A stretch of 64,000 nt of DNA from Fundicoccus_A sp052115865 (GTDB taxonomy: Bacteria > Bacillota > Bacilli > Lactobacillales > Aerococcaceae), in contig NZ_JBQKME010000001.1 in assembly GCF_052115865.1 (NCBI RefSeq), positions 1 to 64,000 of the forward strand, read 5' to 3'. A program made the translations under genes and the position numbers. Each line of letters opens with the position of its first letter. Position 1 is the first letter of the stretch. Under the pieces are notes generated by a model. It had not been told where the DNA came from. It saw nothing but the letters and a program-made list of their open reading frames with translations, and did not search any database. Positions 1 through 8,513 of the stretch are shown here, one piece after another.

Positions 1-279
1 ACCTCAGATCGCGGGAAAGAATTTGCTTGTTACGCTGAGGTCGAAGCAGCAGGGATTGATTTTTACTTTGCCGATGCTTATAGCGCTTGGCAAAGAGGAA
101 CCAATGAGAACTCGAACGGTTTACTACGTGAGTTCTTTCCTAAGAAAACAGACCTCGCTAAAGTGACGCACCAAGAACTCTTCCAAGCTTTGTGGTTAAT
201 GAATAATCGACCTAGGAAATGCTTAGATTACCAAACACCCTTGGAAGTATTTTTACACGAACTCTTATTAATTGAGTAA
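1..279 (+). CDS. IS30-family transposase, C-terminal fragment (5' end outside window)
   Basis: Frame 1 is open from the first base to TAA at 277-279 and gives 92 residues. It holds the end of the DDE integrase-like (rve) core: DRGKEF near residues 4-9, a tyrosine/aspartate-rich stretch (DFYFADAYSAWQ), the family signature RGTNENSNGLLREFFPK at about residues 38-54 carrying the catalytic glutamate, and the usual tail with NNRPRKCLDYQTP. This pattern is characteristic of IS30 transposases. The protein cuts and joins IS ends. Nothing suggests it is broken within the window; the N-terminal helix-turn-helix and the first catalytic aspartate are beyond the edge. Confidence 0.93.
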   Translation, partial: TSDRGKEFACYAEVEAAGIDFYFADAYSAWQRGTNENSNGLLREFFPKKTDLAKVTHQELFQALWLMNNRPRKCLDYQTPLEVFLHELLLIE

Positions 280-310
280 ATAAAAAATTGTCGCAATACT
301 TATTGCAATT
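1..310 (+). mobile_element. Right end of an IS30-family insertion sequence (cut by window edge)
   Basis: The first 279 bases encode the end of an IS30-type transposase. About 30 bases after its stop, the reading frame of the opposite-strand regulator gene resumes. The non-coding tail contains the short palindrome GCAATACTTATTGC (293-306) followed by TTGCAATTCAA-like sequence, which I take to be within or next to the terminal inverted repeat. The outer limit is estimated at 305-315; the left end lies outside the window, so neither the inverted repeat pair nor a target duplication can be confirmed. Confidence 0.75.
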
Positions 311-313
311 CAA

Positions 314-1198
314 CGAATAATAATAATTTACTGCAAAAGTAACGATTACAAGGGCTAATGATATAAGTAAAAGTAACTGAGAAAATCGCGACAATTGCTG
401 AATGATTTGACTAACAGGAATGAATGATAAGTAAGACCAGTTATGGTCAAATCGATTAATTGAAATACGTGATAAGGAATAAGTTAAATCATCTAAATCA
501 ACAAAACTACTTTCATTGTTGTCAATTTGACTCAATGTTTTTGTTAAATCAATATCGTCTTTAGTGGATGCAAGTACGTAATCATCCATTAAATAGACTG
601 AGAATCCACCTTCAAAACTAGAGCTGATTTCTAGTAAATTTGATATATAATTTAAATGAATATTAGCTACCAAGAAACTGCTCTCTTGTTTGTTGTTTTG
701 GGATACTTTTTGGACAAAGAGTAATTGTTGTTTGTCATTTTTTTTTATTCTTAAATATTGGAATGTTTTCTCGTTATCCAATTCTTCAATAGGTAAGGTA
801 TAAGCATATGAACTAGGTTGCCAAGTACCACCAGTACTAATGAAATATGGATTGTATGTTTGTACAACAATGACTGCTGAGCTAATTAAAGGTGAACTAT
901 TCTCGAGATGAAACAAATTAGTACTAATTTCTTGGATATCTAAATAATGTTCAGATATATTCTCGTAAGGAATGATTTCATCGTTGGAGTAAATATTTCC
1001 CCAGTTTGAAACATATAATTCTATTAGTTGAAGAGTTCTATCGATATATTCTGCTTGTTGTTCAAAAGATTTTGTCTGCTCATTTAAATAAGTTTGTTTA
1101 ATTGGAATTTCAATTAAATACAACATAATCAATGAGATAATAATAATAGGCAAAGAAAATAAGAAACTATAGGAAATAAAGCGTTGTTTCAATCGCAT
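314..1198 (-). pseudogene. Membrane sensor part of an AraC-family regulator, truncated by the IS30 element
   Basis: The reading frame starts at ATG 1198 (AAAGGA just upstream) and keeps about 295 native residues: a transmembrane helix at residues 8-29, a roughly 240-residue extracytoplasmic sensor-like domain, and a second helix near 274-292. After the second helix the native sequence stops near base 314 and the frame runs into IS sequence to give an irrelevant tail ending at 212. The layout (two helices around an extracellular domain) matches the two intact AraC-type regulators in this window, which go on to a cytoplasmic region and a C-terminal AraC DNA-binding domain. That missing part was presumably displaced by the insertion. 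It probably once controlled the neighbouring esterase or the first transporter; this is inference. Confidence 0.7.
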
Positions 1199-1422
1199 CG
1201 TCCTTTATGGGAGGAACAAAAATTTGAAGTTATTTTGATGATCATAATAGCAAAGTCTCCTATTTTGTAAGCGTTGTTATAATATGTATTAATCAAAACC
1301 AATGTGATAATCAAGGGAAAATGTTGAGTTTTATTTTATTTTAAATGAAATTGTAGGTAAATGTGATATTATAGATTAAAAGGCTTACATCAAAAATATT
1401 TATTTGAAGAAAGGATATGTCA

Positions 1423-2310
1423 ATGAAAGAAGAATTATGGGAACTTTTAGGAGATCTTCCTGAACATCATACAATCTCATCGCAACTAATTTCTACTCAA
1501 ATACATCCTGACGGTTATTGCTTAGAAAACTGGCTATTAGATTTAAATGGAGAAGAAGAGGTACCGGCATATATCGCAAAACCGCTTGAATTAGAGGGTA
1601 AAGCACCTTTGGTATTAGTTAATCACTCTCATGGTGGCATGTATGCACAAGGAAAAGAGGAGTTTATTACGCCTTCGCATTATTTACAAAAACCTTCTTA
1701 TGCTAAAACATTGACGGATATGGGATATATTGCTGCTTCAATCGATATGTGGTGTTTTGGAGAGCGAGAGCGCAATGAAAGTGATTTAGTTAAAGAGATG
1801 TTGTGGCGTGGAAGAGTTGTATGGGGATTAATGCTCTATGATAACATGCGATTTTTAGATTTCTTGACTGAATTAGAAGAGGTAGACGAGAAGCGTATTG
1901 CTACGATTGGTATGTCAATGGGAGGCTTACAAGCTTGGTGGCTGTCTGCTTTAGATGAAAGAATTAAAGTGACGGTTGATATGGGAGGCCAAGTGGATGC
2001 TCAAACCTTATTAAAACAAGGAAAGTTTAGCAAGCATGGATTTTATTCTTATGTACCTGGCTTGCTAAAGCATTTTTCAACAACAGATATTCAGAGTATG
2101 ATTGCGCCACGTAAACGGCTCAGTCTAGTAGGACGTTTTGATGGCAATTGTCCGCTAGAGGGGATAGAAATATTAGATAAACATTTAACTCAACATTATC
2201 GTTCATTAGGTGCCAGTGAAAATTGGCAAAGCCGGCTATTTGGTTGCGGACATAAAGAAACAGCTGCTATGCGTAAAAGTTGGGTAGATTATCTTCAATT
2301 CAATCTATAA
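1423..2310 (+). CDS. Alpha/beta hydrolase, putative carbohydrate acetyl esterase (dienelactone hydrolase/AXE1-like)
   Basis: About 295 residues without a signal peptide or membrane segment, so cytoplasmic. An oxyanion-type HSHGG motif occurs near residue 69, the nucleophile elbow GMSMGG near residue 165 supplies Ser, an acidic residue follows in a GRFDGNCP segment near 245, and a GCGHKE motif near 276 supplies the catalytic His. This is the Ser-Asp-His triad of the prolyl-oligopeptidase/dienelactone-hydrolase class that includes acetyl xylan esterases. ATG 1423 is preferred over ATG 1417 because AAAGGA then lies at normal spacing. Its position before a rhamnogalacturonan cluster suggests it removes acetyl or other ester groups from imported oligosaccharides, but the substrate is not shown by the sequence. 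It is monocistronic, ending at a strong hairpin. Confidence 0.7.
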   Translation: MKEELWELLGDLPEHHTISSQLISTQIHPDGYCLENWLLDLNGEEEVPAYIAKPLELEGKAPLVLVNHSHGGMYAQGKEEFITPSHYLQKPSYAKTLTDMGYIAASIDMWCFGERERNESDLVKEMLWRGRVVWGLMLYDNMRFLDFLTELEEVDEKRIATIGMSMGGLQAWWLSALDERIKVTVDMGGQVDAQTLLKQGKFSKHGFYSYVPGLLKHFSTTDIQSMIAPRKRLSLVGRFDGNCPLEGIEILDKHLTQHYRSLGASENWQSRLFGCGHKETAAMRKSWVDYLQFNL

Positions 2311-2363
2311 AAAAAGACTAAAATTGGTTTTTTGAATAACAAAGAACCAATTTTAGTCTTTTT
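2311..2363. terminator. Bidirectional terminator between convergent genes
   Basis: A perfect 19-bp inverted repeat (2311-2329 with 2345-2363), A-rich on the left and ending in TTTTT on the right, so it can stop transcription of the esterase on one strand and of the permease gene on the other. Confidence 0.9.
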
Positions 2364-2379
2364 GAATGCGTAAATAGAA

Positions 2380-3306
2380 TTAACCTTTAACCGATCCTAC
2401 CATTGCACCTTTAACAAAGTATTTTTGTACAAAAGGATAAGCAATTAACATTGGAAGCGTTGCAATGATAATAACGGCCATTTTAACTGATTGAGCAGGT
2501 GGTACCACATCGACAACTGTAGCATCAGCATTCAACCCACTTGAAACAAGTACGATTTGACGTAGTAAAACTTGAACAGGCCATTTCGTATGATCGTTAA
2601 TATACAAGATAGCACCTTGATAGGTATTCCAGTAATTAACAGCATAGAATAGTGACACAGTTGCAATAGATGGTAATGATAGGGGTAAGATGATATTGAA
2701 AAATATTTTAAAGTGTCCAGCACCGTCCATTTTTGCCGACTCTTCCAAGCTATCAGGAATTCCTTGGAAGAAGTTGCGCATAATAATCATATTATAAGCA
2801 CTGACTGCACCAGGTAAAATAAGTGACCATAATGAATCAATTAGACCTAGAGAATTAACAACTAAGAACGATGGAATCATTCCACCACTAAAAAGCATCG
2901 TAAAAACAATTAAAAAGTTAAACATACGGCGACCGTGTAGATATTTTCTTGATAAACCATAAGCTAAAAATGAAGTTAGTACCATACTTAAACTTGTACC
3001 AATTACCGTAACAAACAATGAAACACCAATACTACGGAAAATAGTAGGTGTAGATAAAATATAGCGATAGGCATCTAGAGTAAAAGTTCTAGGCCATAGA
3101 ATAAAGGAACGGGTTGTAATTTCACCTGGAGTTGCAAATGATGTAGCTAAAATATTAATAAAAGGAATTAAACATAATAGAGCAAAGCCTACTAAGAATA
3201 AAATATTAACAATATCAAAAACTTTTTCTCCAGTTGTAGAATGTCTCCATTTGTTAAGTTCGGATAAACGGATCTTATTCTTACCATTTGTATTTGATTG
3301 ACTCAT
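2380..3306 (-). CDS. CUT1-family ABC sugar permease (LplC/YtcP-like)
   Basis: A 308-residue membrane protein with a short cytoplasmic N-terminus (about 30 residues) and six predicted helices. The EAA loop that contacts the ATPase reads EESAKMDGAGHFKIF followed by ILPLSLP, near residue 188. Family knowledge: proteins of this kind pair with an LplB/YteP-type permease and an LplA/YtcQ-type binding protein to import rhamnogalacturonan-derived oligosaccharides. Here the partner permease and binding protein are encoded divergently, starting about 380 bases away, which is an unusual split. ATG 3306 has AGGAGG upstream at about 11 bases. It is followed by the shared hairpin at 2311-2363. Confidence 0.9.
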   Translation of the reverse strand: MSQSNTNGKNKIRLSELNKWRHSTTGEKVFDIVNILFLVGFALLCLIPFINILATSFATPGEITTRSFILWPRTFTLDAYRYILSTPTIFRSIGVSLFVTVIGTSLSMVLTSFLAYGLSRKYLHGRRMFNFLIVFTMLFSGGMIPSFLVVNSLGLIDSLWSLILPGAVSAYNMIIMRNFFQGIPDSLEESAKMDGAGHFKIFFNIILPLSLPSIATVSLFYAVNYWNTYQGAILYINDHTKWPVQVLLRQIVLVSSGLNADATVVDVVPPAQSVKMAVIIIATLPMLIAYPFVQKYFVKGAMVGSVKG

Positions 3307-3687
3307 AGTGCGTATAGACCTCCTAAATTAAAATAAGGTATCACAATTATTTTGCCGAAATAAATGTAGTCTATATTAGATACTAATAGTGTATCACTCA
3401 AAATTGTGTTACGTAAATAATCATGTATACAGTCACATTTAACAATCTAAAAGGTCGTAAAATAGGATAAAAAGGCAACAATCATTATTCTATTTTACAG
3501 ATGTATAAAAGATTATAATGATAGCGTTTTCCGTGTTGAACTGGCTATTAATAGCCGATTTATGCAAGATTGCAGCCCATAAGCAAATGATTATTTATGT
3601 AATCGCTTAAATTGCTTATCATATAGGTGCCGAGATAAAAGTAGAACTTTGAGCCTCCTTACTGGAGGTTGTTTAGGAGGAAATGAT
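3307..3687. promoter_or_regulatory. Divergent promoter region of the rhamnogalacturonan importer, with a cre-like site
   Basis: About 380 bases without a gene between two permease genes read in opposite directions. A TATAAT box at 3514-3519 is directly followed by TGATAGCGTTTTCC (3519-3532), which fits the cre consensus TGWNANCGNTNWCA at 13 of 14 positions; a roadblock or start-site-overlapping cre is the natural reading. No clear -35 box is visible for this promoter. For the leftward gene I see only weak candidates. The remainder shows no convincing structure. Confidence 0.6.
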
Positions 3688-4683
3688 TTGCAAAAATCAA
3701 TCATAACACCAAGAAATTTGCGTCCAAATTCTGCTGTAGTAGATGAAGAATCAAAAGCAGAAATCAAAGCAAGAAATCGAAAAAAGAAATGGGCAGATAT
3801 AAAAAAGAATAGAGCCCTCTACTTAATGATCTTGCCGGGCCTGCTTTACTTCTTAGTTTTTAAATACGCGCCTATGGGTGGACTCATTATTGCTTTTCAA
3901 GATTATCAACCATGGCTTGGAATTTTAGGAAGTCCATTTGTCGGGCTCAAACATTTTATACGATTATTTACTGAAGATACTTTTGTTCTCCTAATGAAGA
4001 ACACGCTAATTATATTTGGAATGAATATTTTATTTTCGTTCCCATTTCCAATATTATTAGCCGTTTTACTTAATGAACTACGTAGTGAAAAATTGAAGCG
4101 AGCAATCCAAACGGTAATTTATTTACCTCATTTTATGTCTTGGGTAATTGTCGTTTCAATATTTTACGTATTATTAACAACTGAAGGAGGTGTAATTAAT
4201 AACATAATTGTTGCAAATGGTGGAGAAAAAGTATCATTCTTAACCAATCCAAATTGGTTAAGGCCAATGTATATTTTCCAACAAATTTGGAAAGGTGCTG
4301 GTTGGGGTACAATTGTATATTTAGCTGCCATCACCAACGTTGATGAGCAGTTGTATGAAGCTGCGGATATGGATGGAGCTAATCGTTTAAGAAAAATGTG
4401 GCATATTACTTTGCCAGCGATTCGACCTACAATTATTACCTTACTGATATTAAAAATAGGTGATGTCTTAGAGTTAGGTTTTGAGCATATGTTCTTATTA
4501 ATGAATTCGATGAACCGTTCAGTGGCTCAGATTTTTGATACATTTGTTTATACGGCTGGGATTCAAAATGGTCAGTTGAGTTATTCAACGGCGGTTGGTT
4601 TGTTTAAAGGTATAGTTGGTCTTATTTTAGTAATGGCGGCAAACTGGTTAGCCAAAAAGTTTGGCGAAGAAGGCGTCTATTAA
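3688..4683 (+). CDS. CUT1-family ABC sugar permease (LplB/YteP-like)
   Basis: An inner-membrane permease of about 331 residues with a long charged cytoplasmic N-terminus (to about residue 40) and six helices. The EAA loop reads EAADMDGANRLRKMWHITLP. The start is TTG 3688, because AGGAGG (3675-3680) sits 7 bases before it; the frame is open further upstream (to 3649) but would begin before this ribosome-binding site and would add an unlikely glycine-rich stretch. It heads the operon with the DUF624 protein (28-base gap) and binding protein, and would form a heterodimeric channel with the divergent permease at 2380-3306. No ATPase gene is linked. Confidence 0.92.
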   Translation: MQKSIITPRNLRPNSAVVDEESKAEIKARNRKKKWADIKKNRALYLMILPGLLYFLVFKYAPMGGLIIAFQDYQPWLGILGSPFVGLKHFIRLFTEDTFVLLMKNTLIIFGMNILFSFPFPILLAVLLNELRSEKLKRAIQTVIYLPHFMSWVIVVSIFYVLLTTEGGVINNIIVANGGEKVSFLTNPNWLRPMYIFQQIWKGAGWGTIVYLAAITNVDEQLYEAADMDGANRLRKMWHITLPAIRPTIITLLILKIGDVLELGFEHMFLLMNSMNRSVAQIFDTFVYTAGIQNGQLSYSTAVGLFKGIVGLILVMAANWLAKKFGEEGVY

Positions 4684-4711
4684 AAAGTGAAATTGGAAAG
4701 GGAGATATCAC

Positions 4712-5332
4712 ATGTTTTCTTTAGAGAAATTAAGTTCATTGAATGATTTGTTAGTCGGTTTTTGGAAAATCATTTATTTAAATATCTTGTGGATCCTTTT
4801 CACAATTTTAGGTTTAGGCATTTTCGGGATAGGTCCAGCCACTTATGCAATTAGTAAATATTTAAGTCGGTGGCTAATATACAAAGAAGAACCAGCTGTT
4901 TTTAAAAGTTTCTTTACTTACTATAAAGAAAACTTTTTGCAATCGATGTTAACAAGTTGGATAATCATTTTTATCTTTTATGTTTTAATTGTTAATATAT
5001 TTAATTTACAAATCTGGTATTTACAAATCATCAATGTCCTAATGTTGATAGCGGCAACGGTATCATTTACACATGTTTTCAACTCTATGGTCTTATTAGA
5101 TGGGGAAACGATAAAAGATATTTTTCGCTATTCAATGATGATGGGTTTTGGATACCTACATTACACCATTATCCTTTGGACCGTTATTCTTGCTTGTTAT
5201 TATTTAATGTCAATTAGTTACCCTTTATTGATTCTAATAGTAGGTGTTGGTTTAACCGCACTATCAATAGCATATGTAGCCAAGAAAATAATTGGTGATA
5301 TTCAAACTGAAGAACAAAAAATAAATATATAG
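4712..5332 (+). CDS. YesL/YteU-like DUF624 membrane protein
   Basis: A 206-residue protein with four to five hydrophobic segments and the typical DUF624 opening, in which a helix ending in GIGPATYAI is followed by a region rich in tryptophan and lysine. DUF624 proteins are regularly encoded with CUT1 importers for pectin oligosaccharides (YesL and YteU in B. subtilis), but their biochemical role is not known to me; a permease-associated accessory or assembly role is a guess from context. It lies between the permease and the binding protein, 9 bases before the latter, so is clearly in the same transcript. Another DUF624 gene starts beyond the right edge of the window. Confidence 0.85.
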   Translation: MFSLEKLSSLNDLLVGFWKIIYLNILWILFTILGLGIFGIGPATYAISKYLSRWLIYKEEPAVFKSFFTYYKENFLQSMLTSWIIIFIFYVLIVNIFNLQIWYLQIINVLMLIAATVSFTHVFNSMVLLDGETIKDIFRYSMMMGFGYLHYTIILWTVILACYYLMSISYPLLILIVGVGLTALSIAYVAKKIIGDIQTEEQKINI

Positions 5333-5341
5333 GAGCTTAAA

Positions 5342-6829
5342 ATGAAAAAATTTTTAAAAGTCGGAACGGTATTTGCTAGTGCTTTAATGGCATTGAGTAG
5401 CTCAGTAGGAGTTTTAGCTAATGAAGGAAGCGAAAGAACATCTGTTTCTTGGATGACCATGCTACATACACCAACTCCACCATCAGGGGAAGTTGAAAGT
5501 TTATTAGAAGAATATATTGGTATGGAATTAGAAATTAACTGGGTCCCAGACGCATCAAAAGAAGAGCGTATTAATGCGGCTTTAGCATCAAACACTTTAG
5601 CTGACATCGTTTCTCTAACTCAAATTAATAATACAACGGTTAGACAAGCCTTGGGGTCAGGATTATTCTGGGATATTGAACCATATTTAAGTGAATTCGA
5701 AAACTTATCACAAATTTCAGAAGCAACATTGGATGTATCTCGAATTAATGGTCATATATATGGTGTACCATTCCAAAAACCAATTGGTCGTTATGGAACC
5801 ATTATTCGTAAAGACTGGTTAGACAATTTAGGCTTAGAAGTACCTCATACAATGGAAGAATTACGAGAAGTGGCACGTGCCTTTACAGAAGATGATCCGG
5901 ATGGAAATGGTCAAGATGATACAGTTGGGATTGTTGACCGTGCAGAATCTTATGCAGTTGGCTTTAGATATGTTACAGGTATCTTCGGTGCTGATAACTT
6001 ATTCCACGTAAACGAAGACAAACAAGTGATTCCTTCATTTATGCAACCTGAATTTAGGGAAGCCATGGAATGGTATCGTGATATCTATGCAAATGGATGG
6101 ATTAACTCAGACTTTGCAGTTATGGCTAAACAAGACCAACGAGACTACATTGCTAACGGTCGTGGAGGGATTGTATTCTCAGGATTATTCGATGCGAATA
6201 ACTTCCAAATGGATGCTGTAGGAACACCTCAAGAAGAAGTAATGGAATGGGTATTGATTAATGACATGACTTATGATGGTCGTGAACGTCAATTGTTATC
6301 AGACACTAACGGTGGTATGGGTGGATGGTTAGCTATTCCAAAAACAAATGTTAAAACAGAAGAAGATTTACTTGTTGTCTTAGGTGTAATCGATAAATTA
6401 ATTGATATAGATCCTTATACTTGGATGACGCAAGGTATTGAAGGTGAGCACTATGAAATCGATGAAAATGGTGCCTACAAACGTATTGATGATACAAGAT
6501 GGCAACAAGAAGTTCAGCCATATGCTGGATCACGTCCTTCTGAATTAGTTCATACATTTACAACAACTTCAGAGTTATCAAATCTTGCGAATGAATTAAT
6601 CGCACAAAATGCTGAGTATACCATTATTAACCCTGCTCAAGCATTAGACTCAGAAACATATACAAGCCAATGGAGTTCATTAATCCAAGGTATCGAAGAT
6701 GCATACTATCAATATATGATGGGTGACATCGAAATCGAGGGCTTTGATGCAGCTATCGAAGTATTCTTACAAAATGGTGGACAAGCTATCATTGATGAGT
6801 TTACAGCTGCTTACGCAGAAGTTAACTAA
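5342..6829 (+). CDS. Extracellular oligosaccharide-binding protein of the ABC importer (LplA/YtcQ-like)
   Basis: A 495-residue protein. Residues 1-27 form a signal peptide (MKK, then a hydrophobic core, then VLA/NE). There is no cysteine near the end of the core, so no lipobox: unlike most Gram-positive binding proteins it does not look lipid-anchored. The mature part has the two-lobed solute-binding fold of the LplA group, including a calcium-type acidic loop (DDPDGNGQDD) near residue 195 and the closing tryptophan-rich C-terminal region. It is co-transcribed with the permease and DUF624 protein and is followed by a hairpin. Expected ligand: unsaturated or saturated rhamnogalacturonan oligosaccharides, inferred from the adjoining GH105 gene. 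Confidence 0.9.
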   Translation: MKKFLKVGTVFASALMALSSSVGVLANEGSERTSVSWMTMLHTPTPPSGEVESLLEEYIGMELEINWVPDASKEERINAALASNTLADIVSLTQINNTTVRQALGSGLFWDIEPYLSEFENLSQISEATLDVSRINGHIYGVPFQKPIGRYGTIIRKDWLDNLGLEVPHTMEELREVARAFTEDDPDGNGQDDTVGIVDRAESYAVGFRYVTGIFGADNLFHVNEDKQVIPSFMQPEFREAMEWYRDIYANGWINSDFAVMAKQDQRDYIANGRGGIVFSGLFDANNFQMDAVGTPQEEVMEWVLINDMTYDGRERQLLSDTNGGMGGWLAIPKTNVKTEEDLLVVLGVIDKLIDIDPYTWMTQGIEGEHYEIDENGAYKRIDDTRWQQEVQPYAGSRPSELVHTFTTTSELSNLANELIAQNAEYTIINPAQALDSETYTSQWSSLIQGIEDAYYQYMMGDIEIEGFDAAIEVFLQNGGQAIIDEFTAAYAEVN

Positions 6830-6842
6830 TTTAATTATATCG

Positions 6843-6876
6843 AAGAAACTTCCTTTTTTTGAAAAGGAAGTTTCTT
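6843..6876 (+). terminator. Intercistronic hairpin after the binding-protein gene
   Basis: A perfect 15-bp stem (6843-6857 with 6862-6876) and a 4-base loop, with no proper U-run after it. It is more likely a partial terminator or mRNA-stabilising hairpin that keeps binding-protein transcript abundant relative to the GH105 gene downstream. Confidence 0.75.
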
Positions 6877-6911
6877 GATTAATAATAAGTCAAAGTTACT
6901 AGGAGTAAATT

Positions 6912-8018
6912 ATGTATTTATATGAAGATGTATTAAAAACACTTAAAGAAGATCACCCCATTTTAGCTCAATCAAAAAAATATAATGGAAAATGGTCGTA
7001 TGATTATGGTGTGATTTTAAATGCTGTTAAAGAAATATATTTAAATAGCAATGATGAATCTTTGTTTGAGTATATTCAAGTTAATATGGATTATTTTATT
7101 CAAGAAGATGGAACAATAAAAAATTACCGACAAGAAGAGTATAATTTAGATCATTTAAATAATGGTAAATTATTATTTCTGCTGTATGAAAAAACGGGAC
7201 TTGAACGTTATAAAAATGCTTTAGATACTCTTTTTAATCAAATTCAAAACATGCCACGGACGAGTCAAGGTGGTTTTTGGCACAAAAAAATATATCCTTA
7301 TCAAATGTGGTTAGATGGATTATATATGAGCGCGCCATTTTATGCTGAATACTTAATCCGCTTTGAGAATGGCAGTGGCTTGGATGATGTGATTAAACAA
7401 TTTGAACTATGTTATCAACATACTTTAGACTCTCAAACAGGCCTTTTATATCATGCTTGGGATGAAAAGAAAGAACAGTTTTGGGCTGATCCCGAGACAG
7501 GTTGTTCGCCTAATTTTTGGGGTAGATCAATGGGCTGGTATGTTATGGCTTTAGTCAATGTCATCGAGTTATTAGAAGAAGAGAATCCAAAGCGTGAAGT
7601 GTTAGTTGAACAATTAAAATCCTTACTTCATGCATTAAAAAATGTTTCAGATCCTGTAACGAAACTCTGGTATCAAGTATTGGATAAAGGACATGAAAGA
7701 GGAAATTATTTAGAAGCTTCTGCAACAAGCATGATTCTTTATGCAATCGCAAAATCTTATGAATTAGATTTTAGCGCCAGCTATACCTACGAAGAAATTC
7801 AGGAGTTATTTACTTTATTTAAAGAAGAATTTGTTTTTTATACGCAGGATAAAAAAGTAAACCTAATTCGCAATTGTGAAGTAGCTGGATTAGGTGGCGA
7901 CGATAATCGCGATGGATCCTTTGTATACTATATTAGTGAACCAATTATAACCAATGATTTTAAAGGATATGGAGCGTTTTTAGCTGCTAGCCATACAATT
8001 GAACATTTAAATAAATAA
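6912..8018 (+). CDS. Unsaturated rhamnogalacturonyl hydrolase, GH105 (YteR-like), copy 1
   Basis: A 368-residue cytoplasmic protein with an (alpha/alpha)6 pattern. The family hallmark WHKKIYPYQMWLDGLYM lies at about residues 122-139, with the catalytic aspartate near residue 135 (equivalent to the essential Asp of B. subtilis YteR). Other conserved segments are HAWDEKK, FWGRSMGWY and the C-terminal GGDDNRDGS. The enzyme removes the 4,5-unsaturated galacturonyl residue left by rhamnogalacturonan lyases from oligosaccharides. No signal peptide, so it acts after import by the preceding transporter. A second, clearly related copy is at 13968-15065. Start ATG 6912 follows AGGAG at good spacing. 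Confidence 0.93.
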   Translation: MYLYEDVLKTLKEDHPILAQSKKYNGKWSYDYGVILNAVKEIYLNSNDESLFEYIQVNMDYFIQEDGTIKNYRQEEYNLDHLNNGKLLFLLYEKTGLERYKNALDTLFNQIQNMPRTSQGGFWHKKIYPYQMWLDGLYMSAPFYAEYLIRFENGSGLDDVIKQFELCYQHTLDSQTGLLYHAWDEKKEQFWADPETGCSPNFWGRSMGWYVMALVNVIELLEEENPKREVLVEQLKSLLHALKNVSDPVTKLWYQVLDKGHERGNYLEASATSMILYAIAKSYELDFSASYTYEEIQELFTLFKEEFVFYTQDKKVNLIRNCEVAGLGGDDNRDGSFVYYISEPIITNDFKGYGAFLAASHTIEHLNK

Positions 8019-8043
8019 AGCAATTATAGAGGAGTGTGTCATT

Positions 8044-8490
8044 TTGATAAATCGTAAAATCGAAAAGATACTAGCAATCGTTACTGCATCGCTTGTGCTA
8101 GTATGGTTAGGTGGTTTTTCATTAATCGTTACGAATATTGAGTATGACCAATATCAAAATGTGATTGCTCCCATCTTTGCAGAATCTATCCCTAATATTT
8201 ATAGTCAAGAAGGCTTTGAAAGTGTTCGTTCATTGGCATCGTGGTTTGGTTTTACAGCTTTTCTTTCGTTATTTCCAATGGCTATAGGTGTCTTTTTTAT
8301 AGATAAATATCCCAAACGAGCTGCTTTAGCTTTTTTGATAGCAGGATTAATTGTTTTATTTGGAAGCCAGCTTATTGCCTATCCTTTGGCATTTATCTAC
8401 TTTGTTATAGTGTCTTTAGCCTTGCTTCGAAAAGAGACGACAGATGAGTCTGAAGAAATAATACTTGATGAAAATCAAATGACACCTTAA
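8044..8490 (+). CDS. Small integral membrane protein (DUF4064-like)
   Basis: A 148-residue protein with four hydrophobic segments (about residues 10-30, 65-90, 93-108 and 110-127) and a charged acidic C-terminal tail. Start is TTG 8044, with AGGAG at 8030-8034. The second and third segments flank a short FFIDKYPKR loop, resembling the DUF4064 family of small Firmicute membrane proteins; the family has no known function that I can state. It follows GH105 by 25 bases and is the last gene of this operon, ending inside the hairpin at 8480-8509. Confidence 0.6.
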   Translation: MINRKIEKILAIVTASLVLVWLGGFSLIVTNIEYDQYQNVIAPIFAESIPNIYSQEGFESVRSLASWFGFTAFLSLFPMAIGVFFIDKYPKRAALAFLIAGLIVLFGSQLIAYPLAFIYFVIVSLALLRKETTDESEEIILDENQMTP

Positions 8491-8509
8491 CGAGCTTGTT
8501 AAGGTGTCA
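8480..8509. terminator. Convergent-gene hairpin
   Basis: An inverted repeat of 11-12 bp (8480-8491 with 8498-8509) that includes the stop codon of the small membrane protein and lies 4 bases from the stop of the opposite-strand regulator. U-runs are poor on both strands, so termination strength is uncertain. Confidence 0.6.
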
Positions 8510-8513
8510 CTAA

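Noticed and set aside
3379..3395. GATAC...GTATC short palindrome upstream of the leftward permease as an operator.
   Set aside because: Only five base pairs per arm in A+T-rich DNA; not enough to support a site.
3649..3687. Glycine-rich start of the YteP-like permease.
   Set aside because: The segment contains the AGGAGG site that serves TTG 3688, so it is leader sequence.
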